Position numbers and translations under genes: made by a program
DNA from: Bin87 sp034423595
GTDB lineage: Bacteria; Chloroflexota; Dehalococcoidia; Lucifugimonadales; UBA3495
Length of the DNA: 64,000 nt
Reading direction: 5' to 3'
Assembly (NCBI GenBank): GCA_965207025.1
Contig: OZ242258.1
Location: forward strand, 1,488,001-1,552,000
Part shown: piece by piece, positions 25,955 through 35,018 of the stretch
How positions within the stretch are numbered: the stretch's first letter is position 1
Layout of the letters: every line of letters starts with the position of its first letter
Notes under the pieces: generated by a model
Database searches by the model: none
Seen by the model: only the letters and a program-made list of their open reading frames with translations
Told to the model about the DNA's origin: nothing

Positions 25955-26931
25955 AAACCCGTTTCACCGAACTCCTGGGGCTACACTATCCCGTCATGTC
26001 CGCGCCCATGAGCAACCACAGCGGGGGCCGGCTGGCAGCGGCGGTATGCCAGGCAGGAGGGTTGGGAACATTCGGCGGCAGCAACAACTTCGGCTCCGAG
26101 TGGTTCGCCGAGCAGATCAGAATCGTTCGGTCTGAGACTGAACAACTTTTCGGCGTGGGATTCATCACCCAATTAATAGATTCAGACCCCGGCAATTTTG
26201 AAACTGCTCTCGCGGAGAAAGTGCCGGTCATAATATTTTCGTTTGCGGACCCGCGCCCGTGGCTGCCCAGGGCACAAGACGCGGGAGTGACAACCATCTG
26301 CCAGGTGCAAACTCTTGGGGCCGCGAAAGCAGCTTTGGACGCAGGGGCAGACGTGCTCCTTGCCCAAGGCAACGAGGCCGGCGGGCATACCGGGGAAATG
26401 AACCTGTTGCCACTGCTGGTCGATCTCGTTGCACGGTATCCGCACGTCCCCATTCTAGCCGCCGGCGGGATCACGTCGGGGCGAGCGTTGGCGGGAGTGC
26501 TGGCCGCCGGCGCGGAGGGAGCATCCCTGGGAACGGCGATGCTAGCCACCCCCGAGGCGGTCGAAGTCCCGGATGCGTTCAAAGAGCAAGTCCTACGTTC
26601 TGGAGGCCAGGACACCACCTACACCCGGCTGTACGACCTGCTGGGGGATGAACCGTGGCCGGCCGGCATCGCGGGGCGGGTGTATCGCAACCGAATGGTG
26701 CAGGCGTGGGACGGCAGGGACGCCGAGGTCCTGGCGCGGCGGGAAGAGTTGGCCACCGATGTCGCTACAGCCAGGGCTCGCCACGACCCTGAACTGGCGT
26801 CGGTGTACATGGGCGAGGGTGTCGGGCAGGTCGATGCGATACGGCCGGCGGGGCAAGTGATAACGGACATTTGCGAGGCGGCAGAAAACGCCATGCGCGA
26901 TATATACGACAAGACCAAACAACAAGGGTGA
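25948..26931 (+). CDS. Nitronate monooxygenase family FMN enzyme
   Basis: A 327-residue TIM-barrel FMN enzyme of the 2-nitropropane dioxygenase/nitronate monooxygenase family. It starts at the ATG overlapping the upstream stop. Landmarks are PVMSAPMSNHSGGRLAAAV, QAGGLGTFGGS, the catalytic histidine in GNEAGGHTGEM (about residue 150), and AAGGITSGRALAGVLAAGAE, the phosphate-binding strand. Such enzymes oxidise toxic nitronates or act as enoyl reductase-like flavoproteins. The C-terminal extension (residues 240-327) includes MGEGVGQVDAI, seen in many family members. Confidence 0.9.
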   Translation: MLKTRFTELLGLHYPVMSAPMSNHSGGRLAAAVCQAGGLGTFGGSNNFGSEWFAEQIRIVRSETEQLFGVGFITQLIDSDPGNFETALAEKVPVIIFSFADPRPWLPRAQDAGVTTICQVQTLGAAKAALDAGADVLLAQGNEAGGHTGEMNLLPLLVDLVARYPHVPILAAGGITSGRALAGVLAAGAEGASLGTAMLATPEAVEVPDAFKEQVLRSGGQDTTYTRLYDLLGDEPWPAGIAGRVYRNRMVQAWDGRDAEVLARREELATDVATARARHDPELASVYMGEGVGQVDAIRPAGQVITDICEAAENAMRDIYDKTKQQG

Positions 26932-26937
26932 CATACC

Positions 26938-27759
26938 ATGACGGAACAGGCATCTCTCAATCCCGAATACACCATGGGCTACAGCCCGGAGTTTCTACAA
27001 CTGCTTGACCGCCGGAATGCCCAAACTCATGCTGCACACCTGATGCCGCATCTTACTCCCGGTATGCGCGTCCTGGACTTCGGGTGCGGGCCGGGCACGA
27101 TCACCGTTGGCCTGGCGCGGGCCATAGAACCCGGTGCAATCCACGGCATCGACATGGAAGAGTCACAGATCGAGCTGGCGCGCGCCGCCGCCGCCGCGGG
27201 CGGGCATGACAACGCGTCGTTTCACGTCGGCAACGTGTACGAGTTGCCGTTTGAGGACGAATCTTTTGACGCGGCGCATTGCCACGCAGTGTTGATGCAC
27301 GTGCCCGAAACCCAACGGGCGTTACAGGAAGTCAAGCGCGTATTGAAGCCCGGCGGTGTGATTGCCAGCCGGGAGATGATCGCCAGCGCCTCTTTCAGCG
27401 AACCGATGGGCGAGACCACACCGGAAGCGTGGGCGACATTCATCAAGCTGCTGGCGGCGAACCAGGGACATCCCGAGATGGGCAAGCACCTGAAAGCGCA
27501 CTTCCTCCAGGCCGGGTTTGCCGACGTTCGGGCTACCGGATCGTTCGACTACTTCAGCTCAGCGGAAGACATCGCGTTTCTGCACGCCTTTATCTGCGAC
27601 TGGTTCTTTATGCCGCAAGTTGTTGCGGCGGCGACGCAATACGGACTGGCGACGCATGAGCAGTTTGAACGATGGCGGGCCGAAATGGACGAGTGGAAGG
27701 ACGAGCCGGGCGCAGTGGGCGGGTTGGCCTTCGGTGAAGCCATCGGCATGAAACCTTAG
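26938..27759 (+). CDS. Class I SAM-dependent methyltransferase
   Basis: A 273-residue methyltransferase. Motif I VLDFGCGPGTITVGLA at about residues 42-57, the acidic residue at the end of strand 2 (GIDMEESQIELARAA), motif post-I FHVGNVYELPFEDESFDAA, and VLKPGGVIASREM place it in the UbiE/ArsM-like group. The acceptor substrate is unknown. It lies 6 bp after the nitronate monooxygenase gene, so the deoxyribosyltransferase-like, monooxygenase and methyltransferase genes form a likely three-gene operon. Confidence 0.92.
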   Translation: MTEQASLNPEYTMGYSPEFLQLLDRRNAQTHAAHLMPHLTPGMRVLDFGCGPGTITVGLARAIEPGAIHGIDMEESQIELARAAAAAGGHDNASFHVGNVYELPFEDESFDAAHCHAVLMHVPETQRALQEVKRVLKPGGVIASREMIASASFSEPMGETTPEAWATFIKLLAANQGHPEMGKHLKAHFLQAGFADVRATGSFDYFSSAEDIAFLHAFICDWFFMPQVVAAATQYGLATHEQFERWRAEMDEWKDEPGAVGGLAFGEAIGMKP

Positions 27760-27827
27760 CCGGCGCAGCATGTTGGGGAGATAACAAATTGGAGCCGATG
27801 ATATAATCCGCCGCCGGGAACATTGCC

Positions 27828-29822
27828 ATGCTTTTTGCATCCGACATCAGCAAAACCTACGCGGACCGAACGTTGTTCAGGGGGCTGGACATATCGGTGT
27901 CACCCGGAGACCGCATCGCTTTAATCGGAGCTAATGGGTCCGGAAAGACCACGCTTCTTGACATCCTTTCCGGCGCGACTCTGGCTGACACCGGCGCCAT
28001 TTCGGGGCGCAAGGGCGCCACTGTGGGGTACCTCAAACAGGAACCCGATCCCTTCGCCGGCAAGTCTCTGCTCCAGGAGGTGCTTGAAGCCAACACCCGG
28101 GCCATCGAGTTGTCGGATCGGATCTTCGAGATACGCGCCGAGCTTTCATCAACGACAACGGATGCCGCGCAAACTGAGCTGATGGCCAACCTGGCAACGC
28201 TTGAGTCCCAACTGGAGGCCACCGGAGGCAACGACCGCGACCATGAAGCGAAAGCCATCCTGTCCGGCCTGGGCTTCAAGGAAAGCGACTTCACCCGCGA
28301 CATGACCGAGTTCAGCGGCGGCTGGATCATGCGCGCCGAACTGGCCCGCCTGCTGTTCCGCAACCCCGACGTGCTGCTGCTGGACGAGCCAACTAACCAC
28401 CTGGACCTTGAAGCTAACATTTGGTTCGAGAAATACCTGTCGTCCTTCCGGGGCGGCGTGGTGGTCACCTCCCATGACCGCACGTTTCTGAACCAGGTGG
28501 CGAATCGCGTGCTCGCCATCGAGCCGGGAGAGGTGGTGCACCATCACGGCAACTACGACGAGTATCTCGCGGCCAGGGAACGCGCGCTGGAAATCAAGGA
28601 AGCGGCGGCGGCACGGCAGGAACGCGAAATCCAACGACAGATGCGGTTCGTGGAGCGGTTCCGCTACAAGGCTACGAAAGCGCGGCAAGTACAGAGCCGG
28701 CTCAAACAGCTGGAAAAAATCGAGGTCATCGAACTCCCCAGAGCCACCAGGAAAGTCCGTTATTCGTTCCCGGAACCGCCACGCAGCGGAGCGGACATCA
28801 TCACCCTCGCCGACGTCGGGAAAGCGTACGGCGACAACGTGGTCTATAGCAGACTCAATCTAACGCTGGAGCGTGAGGACCGGGTCGCGCTGGTGGGACC
28901 CAATGGAGCCGGCAAATCGACCTTGCTGAAAATCCTGGCGGGTGTCTTGCCAATTGACGGCGGAGAACGGCGGCTCGGCCACAACGTAGCGACTACTTAC
29001 TACGCTCAGCACGTGCTGGACCAGCTTGAACCCAACAACACATCCATCGAGGAGCTGCGGGAGGCTGCGCCCGCAGCCTCCGAACAGAACCTGCGCACCA
29101 TCCTGGGCGGCTTCCTGTTCAGCGGAGACGATATCCTCAAACCGATCTCCGTGCTGTCCGGTGGCGAAAAGGCGCGGGTCGCGCTCGCCAAACTGCTGTT
29201 GCAGCCCAGCAACTTCCTGCTGATGGACGAACCAACCAACCACCTGGACATCGCGTCTCGGGAAATCCTTTCCGATGCGCTGGGCGACTACCGGGGATCC
29301 ATCTGTTTCGTAACCCACGACCGCACCTTGATCCGCCAGGTTGCCAACAAGATCATCGAGATTGATGGGGGTCGGCCCCGCGTATTCCCTGGCGACTACG
29401 ATAACTACCTGTACCGCAAGGAGCAAGAGTCCAAGCAGCAGGAGTCCGCCTCGGCTCCCAGCGGCAACGAGAACGGCGCACGATCTGCGGCGCAAAAAAA
29501 CGGCTCCGGTGGACGACGCTCCCGGCGCCCGTTGACAGCCGAAGAGGAGCAACAGCGTGCGCTCAACCGCCAGGCGAGAAAGCTGGCGGCTCGAATCGAC
29601 GAAATTGGTATCGCAATCAACGACAAGGAATCCCAATCAGCGGAGCTGGAAGCGATGTTCGCCAACCCGGAACGGTTTGACGACCGCAGCCAGTTGGAGG
29701 CTACCGGCGAGCGTTACCGAGTCCTCAAAGAGGAAGAGCAGTCCCTATGGGACGAATGGGAACGCCTGTCGGAAGAGGCCGAGGACATCGACCGGATGCT
29801 GGTGGGCCTCAAGTCGGATTAG
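27828..29822 (+). CDS. ABC-F family ATPase (ribosome-associated type)
   Basis: A 664-residue soluble protein with two ATP-binding cassettes and no membrane domain. Cassette 1 has Walker A GANGSGKTT at 34-42, signature EFSGGWIMRAELARLL and Walker B LLLDEPTNHLD. A linker rich in Arg/Glu (about 250-310) resembles the ABC-F P-site tRNA interaction motif region. Cassette 2 has Walker A GPNGAGKST at 357-365, signature VLSGGEKARVALAKLL and LLMDEPTNHLD. A charged coiled-coil tail follows residue 545 (Uup-like). ABC-F proteins act on the ribosome in translation rescue or antibiotic protection. Start ATG at 27828. Confidence 0.93.
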   Translation: MLFASDISKTYADRTLFRGLDISVSPGDRIALIGANGSGKTTLLDILSGATLADTGAISGRKGATVGYLKQEPDPFAGKSLLQEVLEANTRAIELSDRIFEIRAELSSTTTDAAQTELMANLATLESQLEATGGNDRDHEAKAILSGLGFKESDFTRDMTEFSGGWIMRAELARLLFRNPDVLLLDEPTNHLDLEANIWFEKYLSSFRGGVVVTSHDRTFLNQVANRVLAIEPGEVVHHHGNYDEYLAARERALEIKEAAAARQEREIQRQMRFVERFRYKATKARQVQSRLKQLEKIEVIELPRATRKVRYSFPEPPRSGADIITLADVGKAYGDNVVYSRLNLTLEREDRVALVGPNGAGKSTLLKILAGVLPIDGGERRLGHNVATTYYAQHVLDQLEPNNTSIEELREAAPAASEQNLRTILGGFLFSGDDILKPISVLSGGEKARVALAKLLLQPSNFLLMDEPTNHLDIASREILSDALGDYRGSICFVTHDRTLIRQVANKIIEIDGGRPRVFPGDYDNYLYRKEQESKQQESASAPSGNENGARSAAQKNGSGGRRSRRPLTAEEEQQRALNRQARKLAARIDEIGIAINDKESQSAELEAMFANPERFDDRSQLEATGERYRVLKEEEQSLWDEWERLSEEAEDIDRMLVGLKSD

Positions 29823-29832
29823 AGGTTGTGCC

Positions 29833-30666
29833 ATGAAATTGGATGGTCAAGTAGCGGTCATCACCGGCGCGGGCCGTGGCATTGGACGTGCCATCGCCCT
29901 GTCCTACGCTCGCGAGGGGGCAAAGCTGGCGCTGGCGGCCCGCAGCGAATCGGAACTGCAAGAGACAATAGCCGCTGTGTCGGATCTGGGCGCCGAAGCC
30001 ATAGCCGTTCCCACCGACGTCACCAGCCAGGAAGACACGGAACAGCTGGCCGGCAAAGTGGTGGATCGTTTCGGCCGTATCGACGTGCTGGTCAACAACG
30101 CCGGAATCTCCGGACCCATCGGCCCCTTGCAGGACAATGACATCGCCGATTGGGTAAATACCATCACCGTCAACCTCACCGGCACCTTCCTGACCTGTCG
30201 CGCCGTGATACCCGTAATGTTGAATCAACCGGGCGGCAAGATTATCAATCTGTCGGGCGCTGGAGCCACCAATGCGTGGAGCAACATGTCCGCCTACTGC
30301 TCCAGCAAGGCGGCGGTGGTGCGGCTTACCGAAGTGCTGGCCCAGGAACTGGATGGACAGGGAATCACAGTCAACGCCCTGGGACCGGGCTCGGTTCATA
30401 CGAGTATGTGGGACCGAATGACCGAGCAGGCCGCCGATGCCGGCGCGGATTTCATCCATCAACTCGGATTGAGGGTAACGTCGGGCGGCGGCGCGTCAAT
30501 CGACGAGTGCGCCGAACTGGCAGTATGGCTGGCCTCAGCGGAAAGCGGAGCGCTGACCGGAAGACTGATCTCGGCGGCCTCCGATGACTTTCGCGGCCTG
30601 CCGCCGAGGATTGCAGATATTATGGCCGGCGACGCCTATACCCTGCGGCGCGTGGGCTTGGACTAG
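29833..30666 (+). CDS. SDR family oxidoreductase (paralogue of 43302)
   Basis: A 277-residue classical SDR. TGAGRGIG at about 11-18, NNAGISGPIG at about 90-99, catalytic serine in INLSGAG and YxxxK in AYCSSKAAV. It carries an unusual C-terminal tail (SDDFRGLPPRIADIMAGDAY) that is shared with the SDR at 43302, as are the equal length and the VTSGGGASI segment, so the two are paralogues of a distinct SDR subgroup. The ATG at 29833 is 10 bp after the ABC-F stop. It converges with a CoA transferase, sharing a CTAG at the stops. Confidence 0.9.
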   Translation: MKLDGQVAVITGAGRGIGRAIALSYAREGAKLALAARSESELQETIAAVSDLGAEAIAVPTDVTSQEDTEQLAGKVVDRFGRIDVLVNNAGISGPIGPLQDNDIADWVNTITVNLTGTFLTCRAVIPVMLNQPGGKIINLSGAGATNAWSNMSAYCSSKAAVVRLTEVLAQELDGQGITVNALGPGSVHTSMWDRMTEQAADAGADFIHQLGLRVTSGGGASIDECAELAVWLASAESGALTGRLISAASDDFRGLPPRIADIMAGDAYTLRRVGLD

Positions 30667-31850
30667 CAGGCAATAACACCTTCATCCACGAGGCCGGCCA
30701 TTTCGGTGTCCGACATCCCCAGCAGGTCGCCGTAGATTTCCGAGTTGTGCTCGCCGTATTTCGGTATCGGGCCGGCGGTAGTCGGGGTCTTGGAGAACTT
30801 GATGATGGTGGGGCCGGGCACAAGAATCTTCTGGCCCGGCGGCTCGTGGGCGTCGGCTTCCATCATGACCTCGCGCTCCCACATATGGCTGTCGGCGAGA
30901 ACCTCCGGAATCGACTTGACCGGGCCAAACGGTATGTCGGCGGCGACGAGGGCCTTCTCAACCTCAGCAACCGTGCGCTCTTCGCACCACATCCGCAGCA
31001 ATTCCATGCGTATCTGGGCCATATCAGTGGCGAACATGGGGGCGGCGAACTCCGGGTCCTTGGCCAGCTCGTCGTAGTCCATAACCTTCAACATCCGCTC
31101 CCACATGCCCGCCCTGGCCGCGCCGGTGGTGACCCATCCGTCCTTGCAGCGCAGGAAGGTTCCCACGCGAACGAAGTCATTGGTGTTGGTTTCGTAGCAC
31201 ATCGCCAGGGCGACTTCTTCCAGGGTGATGCCGCCGTCCAGCATCGCTACCTCAAGCCACTGCCCCTCTCCCGTCCGGTCCCGGTGCCGCAGCGCGCCCA
31301 GGATGCCGATCACGGCGTGGAGAGCGGCGGTGCGGTCCATCACCGGGCCATTGCCCATGATGGGCTCTCCGAACCCGCGTCCGGTCTGGTCGCCGAAGCC
31401 GCTCATGGCCTGGATTATCGGGTCGAAGCACTGACGGTCGCGGTAGGGGCCATACTGCCCGAAGCCGGAAACGGAGGCGAGGATGATGTTGGGATTGACC
31501 TTGCACAGCTCTTCGTAGCCGAACCCCATCCTCTCCATAGTGCCGGGGCGGAAATTTTCCAGCACCACGTCGGAAAGTTCGAGCAGCCGGAAGAAAAGGT
31601 CCTTCCCCTTCTCGTGGCGCGCGTTTAGCGTGACGCTCTTCTTGCCTCGGTTGTACGCCGCAAACTGCACGCTCATGCCGCCGACGAAGGGACCGGAATC
31701 GCGCAGATCTGCCCCCTTGCGCCACTCGATCTTGATGACCTCGGCGCCCATGTCCTGGAGGATCAGCCCCCCTCGCGGCGCGGCCTGCCAGCGGGCGAGT
31801 TCCAGCACCCGCACGCCGTCCAATACCCCAGCGTTACCGTTAGAAATCAT
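30663..31850 (-). CDS. CoA transferase, CaiB/BaiF family III (catalytic Asp present)
   Basis: A 395-residue family III CoA transferase, moving CoA between organic acids in the cytoplasm. LDGVRVLELARW starts the N-terminal Rossmann half, followed by DMGAEVIKIEWRKGADLR, NRGKKSVTLNAR and VVLENFRPGTMERMG. The segment CFDPIIQAMSGFGDQTG carries the aspartate that forms the acyl-anhydride intermediate. The interlocked-dimer C-terminal half has REVLADSHMWEREVM. The ATG at 31850 is used; a GTG at 31904 would add 18 residues. The substrate acid is unknown. Confidence 0.9.
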   Translation of the reverse strand: MISNGNAGVLDGVRVLELARWQAAPRGGLILQDMGAEVIKIEWRKGADLRDSGPFVGGMSVQFAAYNRGKKSVTLNARHEKGKDLFFRLLELSDVVLENFRPGTMERMGFGYEELCKVNPNIILASVSGFGQYGPYRDRQCFDPIIQAMSGFGDQTGRGFGEPIMGNGPVMDRTAALHAVIGILGALRHRDRTGEGQWLEVAMLDGGITLEEVALAMCYETNTNDFVRVGTFLRCKDGWVTTGAARAGMWERMLKVMDYDELAKDPEFAAPMFATDMAQIRMELLRMWCEERTVAEVEKALVAADIPFGPVKSIPEVLADSHMWEREVMMEADAHEPPGQKILVPGPTIIKFSKTPTTAGPIPKYGEHNSEIYGDLLGMSDTEMAGLVDEGVIAC

Positions 31851-32168
31851 GTCGTGTCTCCCGTGCGCTTTGGTTGTGGCCCCATTGTACCCGGTATTCT
31901 TCACTTCTATGGAATCCCCCGCTCTTTCCTCAATTCCTTCAACTGCCCTGCCAGCCGTGTGTGTAATTTCTCGGACGATTTCTGTTAGAAAATACTCGTA
32001 ACATGTAGAATTATCCCTGCTATATTACGAAATACGTTATACATCTCGCCAGATCTATAAGGTAACAAACTTTTGACCCGCAAGTGTCCGGCTAATATAC
32101 TTTCGCGCATTCTGTCGTTCCGGCCCGAGCTGGAACGGCATCACTGTCAACAGTTCGGAGGTACCAAA
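31851..32168. other. Divergent intergenic region, 318 bp
   Basis: No gene is seen. The middle (about 31970-32060) is AT-rich compared with its surroundings and must hold promoters for the CoA transferase (leftward) and the ABC binding protein (rightward). A good rightward promoter is at 32073-32101. The minus-strand promoter was not identified. Confidence 0.5.
32073..32101 (+). promoter_or_regulatory. Promoter of the ABC substrate-binding protein gene
   Basis: TTGACC at 32073-32078 and TATACT at 32096-32101 are separated by exactly 17 bp, a 5/6 plus 5/6 match to the sigma-70 consensus. The predicted leader before the TTG start at 32169 is about 60 nt. Confidence 0.65.
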
Positions 32169-33989
32169 TTGGCTAAACCTACGATTCTCGTCGCTGTAGC
32201 CGCCGCGCTGATCCTGGTTGTCGGCGTCGCATGTGGTGGCGCCAGCCAGGAGCCGGCGCCTGCCGCTCAACCCCAGACCGGACAGCAGCAACAGCAGGCT
32301 CCTGCCCAACAGCAACCCGCGGCGTCTGACCCCGCTACCCCGATCCCTACCGTGATCGCCACTGCCACTCCTAGCCCCACCAACACACCCACGGCTGCGC
32401 AGGACACTGCCGTACTGGGTGGCACCCTGCGGATCGCAACCATCCCGCCGGTGCAGCAACTGGTGGGCAGTTGGCTGGGAACCACTACCTCCGCCAACAC
32501 CCAGGTGCGGCCTTTCACCGACCCGCTGGTTCACACTGACCGGTTTGACGGCTCCCTGGTTCCCGGCATTGCCACCAGTTGGGAAGTCAATGAGGACGGC
32601 ACGCAGTGGACATTCCACCTGCGCGACGACGTGGAGTTTCACGACGGAACGCCGTTCACGGCTAACGACGTGCCCCATAGCGCCAGCCTCATCATCCGCG
32701 AGGACGCCATCGCCACCGATACCGGACTGTTCCGGGGGCTCTTCGGCGACAACGAAGAGGAGCTGCTCTCCAACATCGTTGCCCTGGATGACAATACCGT
32801 CCAGTTTAATTTGAAGACCCCCAACTCCCTCATGGACTTCTTTGCCGGCGCCCAGCAGGGCAACCTGTTCATGTACTCCAAAGCTCAATACGATGCCGAC
32901 GGCATCGAAGCCTACGAGAATCCCACCGGCGTCGGCCCCTGGAAGTTTGAAGAGCGCACCATCGACGTGAACCTGGTATATTCGCGCAATGCCGACCACT
33001 ACCGCCGCGCGCCCTTCTTCCAAGAAATGGAATACGTGCTGATTCCCGAAGAGACCACCCGCCTGGCCCAGCTGACCACTGGGCAGGTTCAGATTGGCGA
33101 AATCAGCCGCGAACTGCACACCGACGCCCAGGGATCCGATCTGGCCGTATTGCAGAGCGAACTGCCCTCCATCCAGGTGGCCTTCATCATCGGCGGCGTG
33201 TACAACCCTGAGGAAGCAGGCCCTTGCAAGGCAGAAGGTTTTGAAAGCTGCTTCTACCAGGAAGGCGAGCCGCACCTCAACCCCATGGTCAGGGAAGCAA
33301 TCAACCGGGCCATCAACCGGGAAGAAATCAACGCTGAGTTATTCGGCGGCATCGGCCGTCAGCATACCGTGTGGGGCTACCACCCGGCGCTGCCCGGCTA
33401 CAATCCCCGCTGGACCGAAGAGTTTGACGACAAGTACGGCTACGACCCCGAAAAGGCCAAACAGTTGCTGGAAGAGTCCGGCTACGCGGGCTACGAGCTG
33501 ACGCTGCTACTCACCGAGCTGCCCGGCGTTCCGGAGATGATCCCCATGGGCGAAGCGGCTTTCAGCTATCTGACCAACGTGGGCATCAACGTAGAGACCC
33601 AGCCCATCAAGTGGTCGGACTACCGCGCCAAGTACTACCGCCCCGGCAAGACCCACGGCACCCTGGCCGCCACTCGCGGCACCTACCGCCCAGCCGACAT
33701 CACCTTGCGCTTCTACAACCGCAGCGGCGACGCCGGGTTCTGGCGCACCTCGGTTGACCCCATGACCGACGTGCTGTACGACAAGGCTACCCAGAGCATT
33801 GATCCCGAGGTCAAAGCGCAGGCTCTCCGCGAACTGGGTGACCTGAAGTTTGACCTCTACTCCGAAGTGCCCATCGTGTGGCTGCCGGCCCAGATCGTGG
33901 TCAATCCCACCGAGATTGGCGAAATGGTATGGCCGGGCAATATCAACGCCTCGTTCACCCATACCGAGTACATTACCCCGGCCAACTAG
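32169..33989 (+). CDS. ABC transporter substrate-binding lipoprotein, family 5 (peptide/nickel type)
   Basis: A 606-residue extracytoplasmic binding protein. A TTG start at 32169 is chosen because GGAGG lies 7 bases upstream and a clean lipoprotein signal follows (hydrophobic AAALILVVGVAC, lipobox cysteine 22). A Gln/Pro/Ala/Thr-rich linker at about 25-85 tethers the domain to the membrane. The solute-binding family 5 fold begins near GGTLRIATIPP, with TSWEVNEDGTQWTFHLRDDV and EFHDGTPFTANDV as family signatures. Peptides, nickel or other solutes are possible ligands. Two permease genes follow but no ATPase genes. Confidence 0.92.
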   Translation: MAKPTILVAVAAALILVVGVACGGASQEPAPAAQPQTGQQQQQAPAQQQPAASDPATPIPTVIATATPSPTNTPTAAQDTAVLGGTLRIATIPPVQQLVGSWLGTTTSANTQVRPFTDPLVHTDRFDGSLVPGIATSWEVNEDGTQWTFHLRDDVEFHDGTPFTANDVPHSASLIIREDAIATDTGLFRGLFGDNEEELLSNIVALDDNTVQFNLKTPNSLMDFFAGAQQGNLFMYSKAQYDADGIEAYENPTGVGPWKFEERTIDVNLVYSRNADHYRRAPFFQEMEYVLIPEETTRLAQLTTGQVQIGEISRELHTDAQGSDLAVLQSELPSIQVAFIIGGVYNPEEAGPCKAEGFESCFYQEGEPHLNPMVREAINRAINREEINAELFGGIGRQHTVWGYHPALPGYNPRWTEEFDDKYGYDPEKAKQLLEESGYAGYELTLLLTELPGVPEMIPMGEAAFSYLTNVGINVETQPIKWSDYRAKYYRPGKTHGTLAATRGTYRPADITLRFYNRSGDAGFWRTSVDPMTDVLYDKATQSIDPEVKAQALRELGDLKFDLYSEVPIVWLPAQIVVNPTEIGEMVWPGNINASFTHTEYITPAN

Positions 33990-34017
33990 TCCACCTCGCA
34001 CCACGCTGGGTTACAAT

Positions 34018-34045
34018 GTAGGGGCGAATAATTATTCGTCCCTAC
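34018..34045. repeat. 28-bp palindrome, GTAGGGGC-type repeat, copy 2
   Basis: GTAGGGGCGAATAATTATTC followed by GTCCCTAC, an almost perfect inverted repeat with the same core as the copies at 1187 and 62116. It lies inside the putative ABC transporter operon between the binding-protein and permease genes, where a hairpin could reduce downstream expression. Confidence 0.85.
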
Positions 34046-34082
34046 CGGCCCCTGACTACGAAACTCGTCACAGGAACCGACC

Positions 34083-35006
34083 GTGCAGCGCTATATTATG
34101 ATACGGGTGGCTCAGTCCGTGCTGACCCTCCTGATTTTGACGGTGATCGTCTTTTCGCTGGCGCGCATCGCTGGCGACCCGCTGGACGTGCTGCTGCCCC
34201 TGGAAGCGACTGTTGAGGACGCCGAGCGGCTCCGCGCGGAATGGGGGCTGGATAAACCCCTGTACATCCAGTATTTCACGTTCCTCGGCAACGCCTTGAC
34301 CGGCGACTTCGGAGAGTCGTTGCGGGTGCGTGGCCGGACCGCCATGAGCCTGGTGCTGGAACGCTTGCCCAACACGGCCGCTCTGGCCGGCGTGGCGGTG
34401 GTAGTGGCCACGGCAATCGCCGTACCGATAGGCGTGTTGTCGGCGGTGAAAAAAGACACCCCCTTTGACTACGTGGGCAAAGCGATTGCCCTGTTCGGCC
34501 AGTCCCTGCCAGCCTTCTGGCTGGGGTTGATGCTGATGTGGGTATTCGCCGCACAGCTGGGTTGGTTCCCGGTATCCGGCAAGGAACAGGGCGCGCTGTC
34601 CTACATTCTGCCCGCCATAGCCATTGGCTGGTTCCAGGTCGCAGCTTTGATGCGCCTGGTTCGCTCGTCCATGCTGGACGTGCTGGATACGGAATACGTG
34701 AAGCTGGCCCGCATCAAAGGCGTGGAGGAATGGAAGGTAATCTGGAAACACTGCCTGCGGAATGCGGCTATCGCGCCGTTCACGTACTTCGCGCTGATTA
34801 TCGGTTCGCTCATGGTCGGATCAGTGTCCATCGAATTCGTGTTCGCCTGGCCCGGCGTTGGCCGGCTGGCGGTGGACGCGGCGAATACCAAGGACTTTCC
34901 GGTAGTCCAGGCGGTTGTCATCACCTTCTGCATGGTGTATATCGTCGCAAACCTGCTGGTGGATATCGCCTACGCCTACGTAGACCCCCGGATTCGGTTC
35001 AATTAG
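34083..35006 (+). CDS. ABC transporter permease, DppB/OppB type
   Basis: A 307-residue inner-membrane permease with about six transmembrane helices, the first at residues 9-28 (AQSVLTLLILTVIVFSLARI). An extracytoplasmic segment contains LYIQYFTFLGNALTGDFGES, typical of DppB. The EAA loop that contacts the ATPase reads EYVKLARIKGVEEWKVIWKH. The GTG start at 34083 has AGGAA upstream. It pairs with the DppC-type permease 12 bp downstream and the family 5 binding protein upstream. Confidence 0.93.
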   Translation: MQRYIMIRVAQSVLTLLILTVIVFSLARIAGDPLDVLLPLEATVEDAERLRAEWGLDKPLYIQYFTFLGNALTGDFGESLRVRGRTAMSLVLERLPNTAALAGVAVVVATAIAVPIGVLSAVKKDTPFDYVGKAIALFGQSLPAFWLGLMLMWVFAAQLGWFPVSGKEQGALSYILPAIAIGWFQVAALMRLVRSSMLDVLDTEYVKLARIKGVEEWKVIWKHCLRNAAIAPFTYFALIIGSLMVGSVSIEFVFAWPGVGRLAVDAANTKDFPVVQAVVITFCMVYIVANLLVDIAYAYVDPRIRFN

Positions 35007-35018
35007 GAGAATGACTCT

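Noticed and set aside
30747..31628. 293-codon plus-strand frame opposite a CoA transferase
   Set aside because: Antisense of a well-supported CoA transferase.
32055..33275. 406-codon minus-strand frame opposite the ABC binding protein
   Set aside because: The plus strand has a promoter, Shine-Dalgarno sequence, lipobox and family 5 signatures; the minus frame has none.
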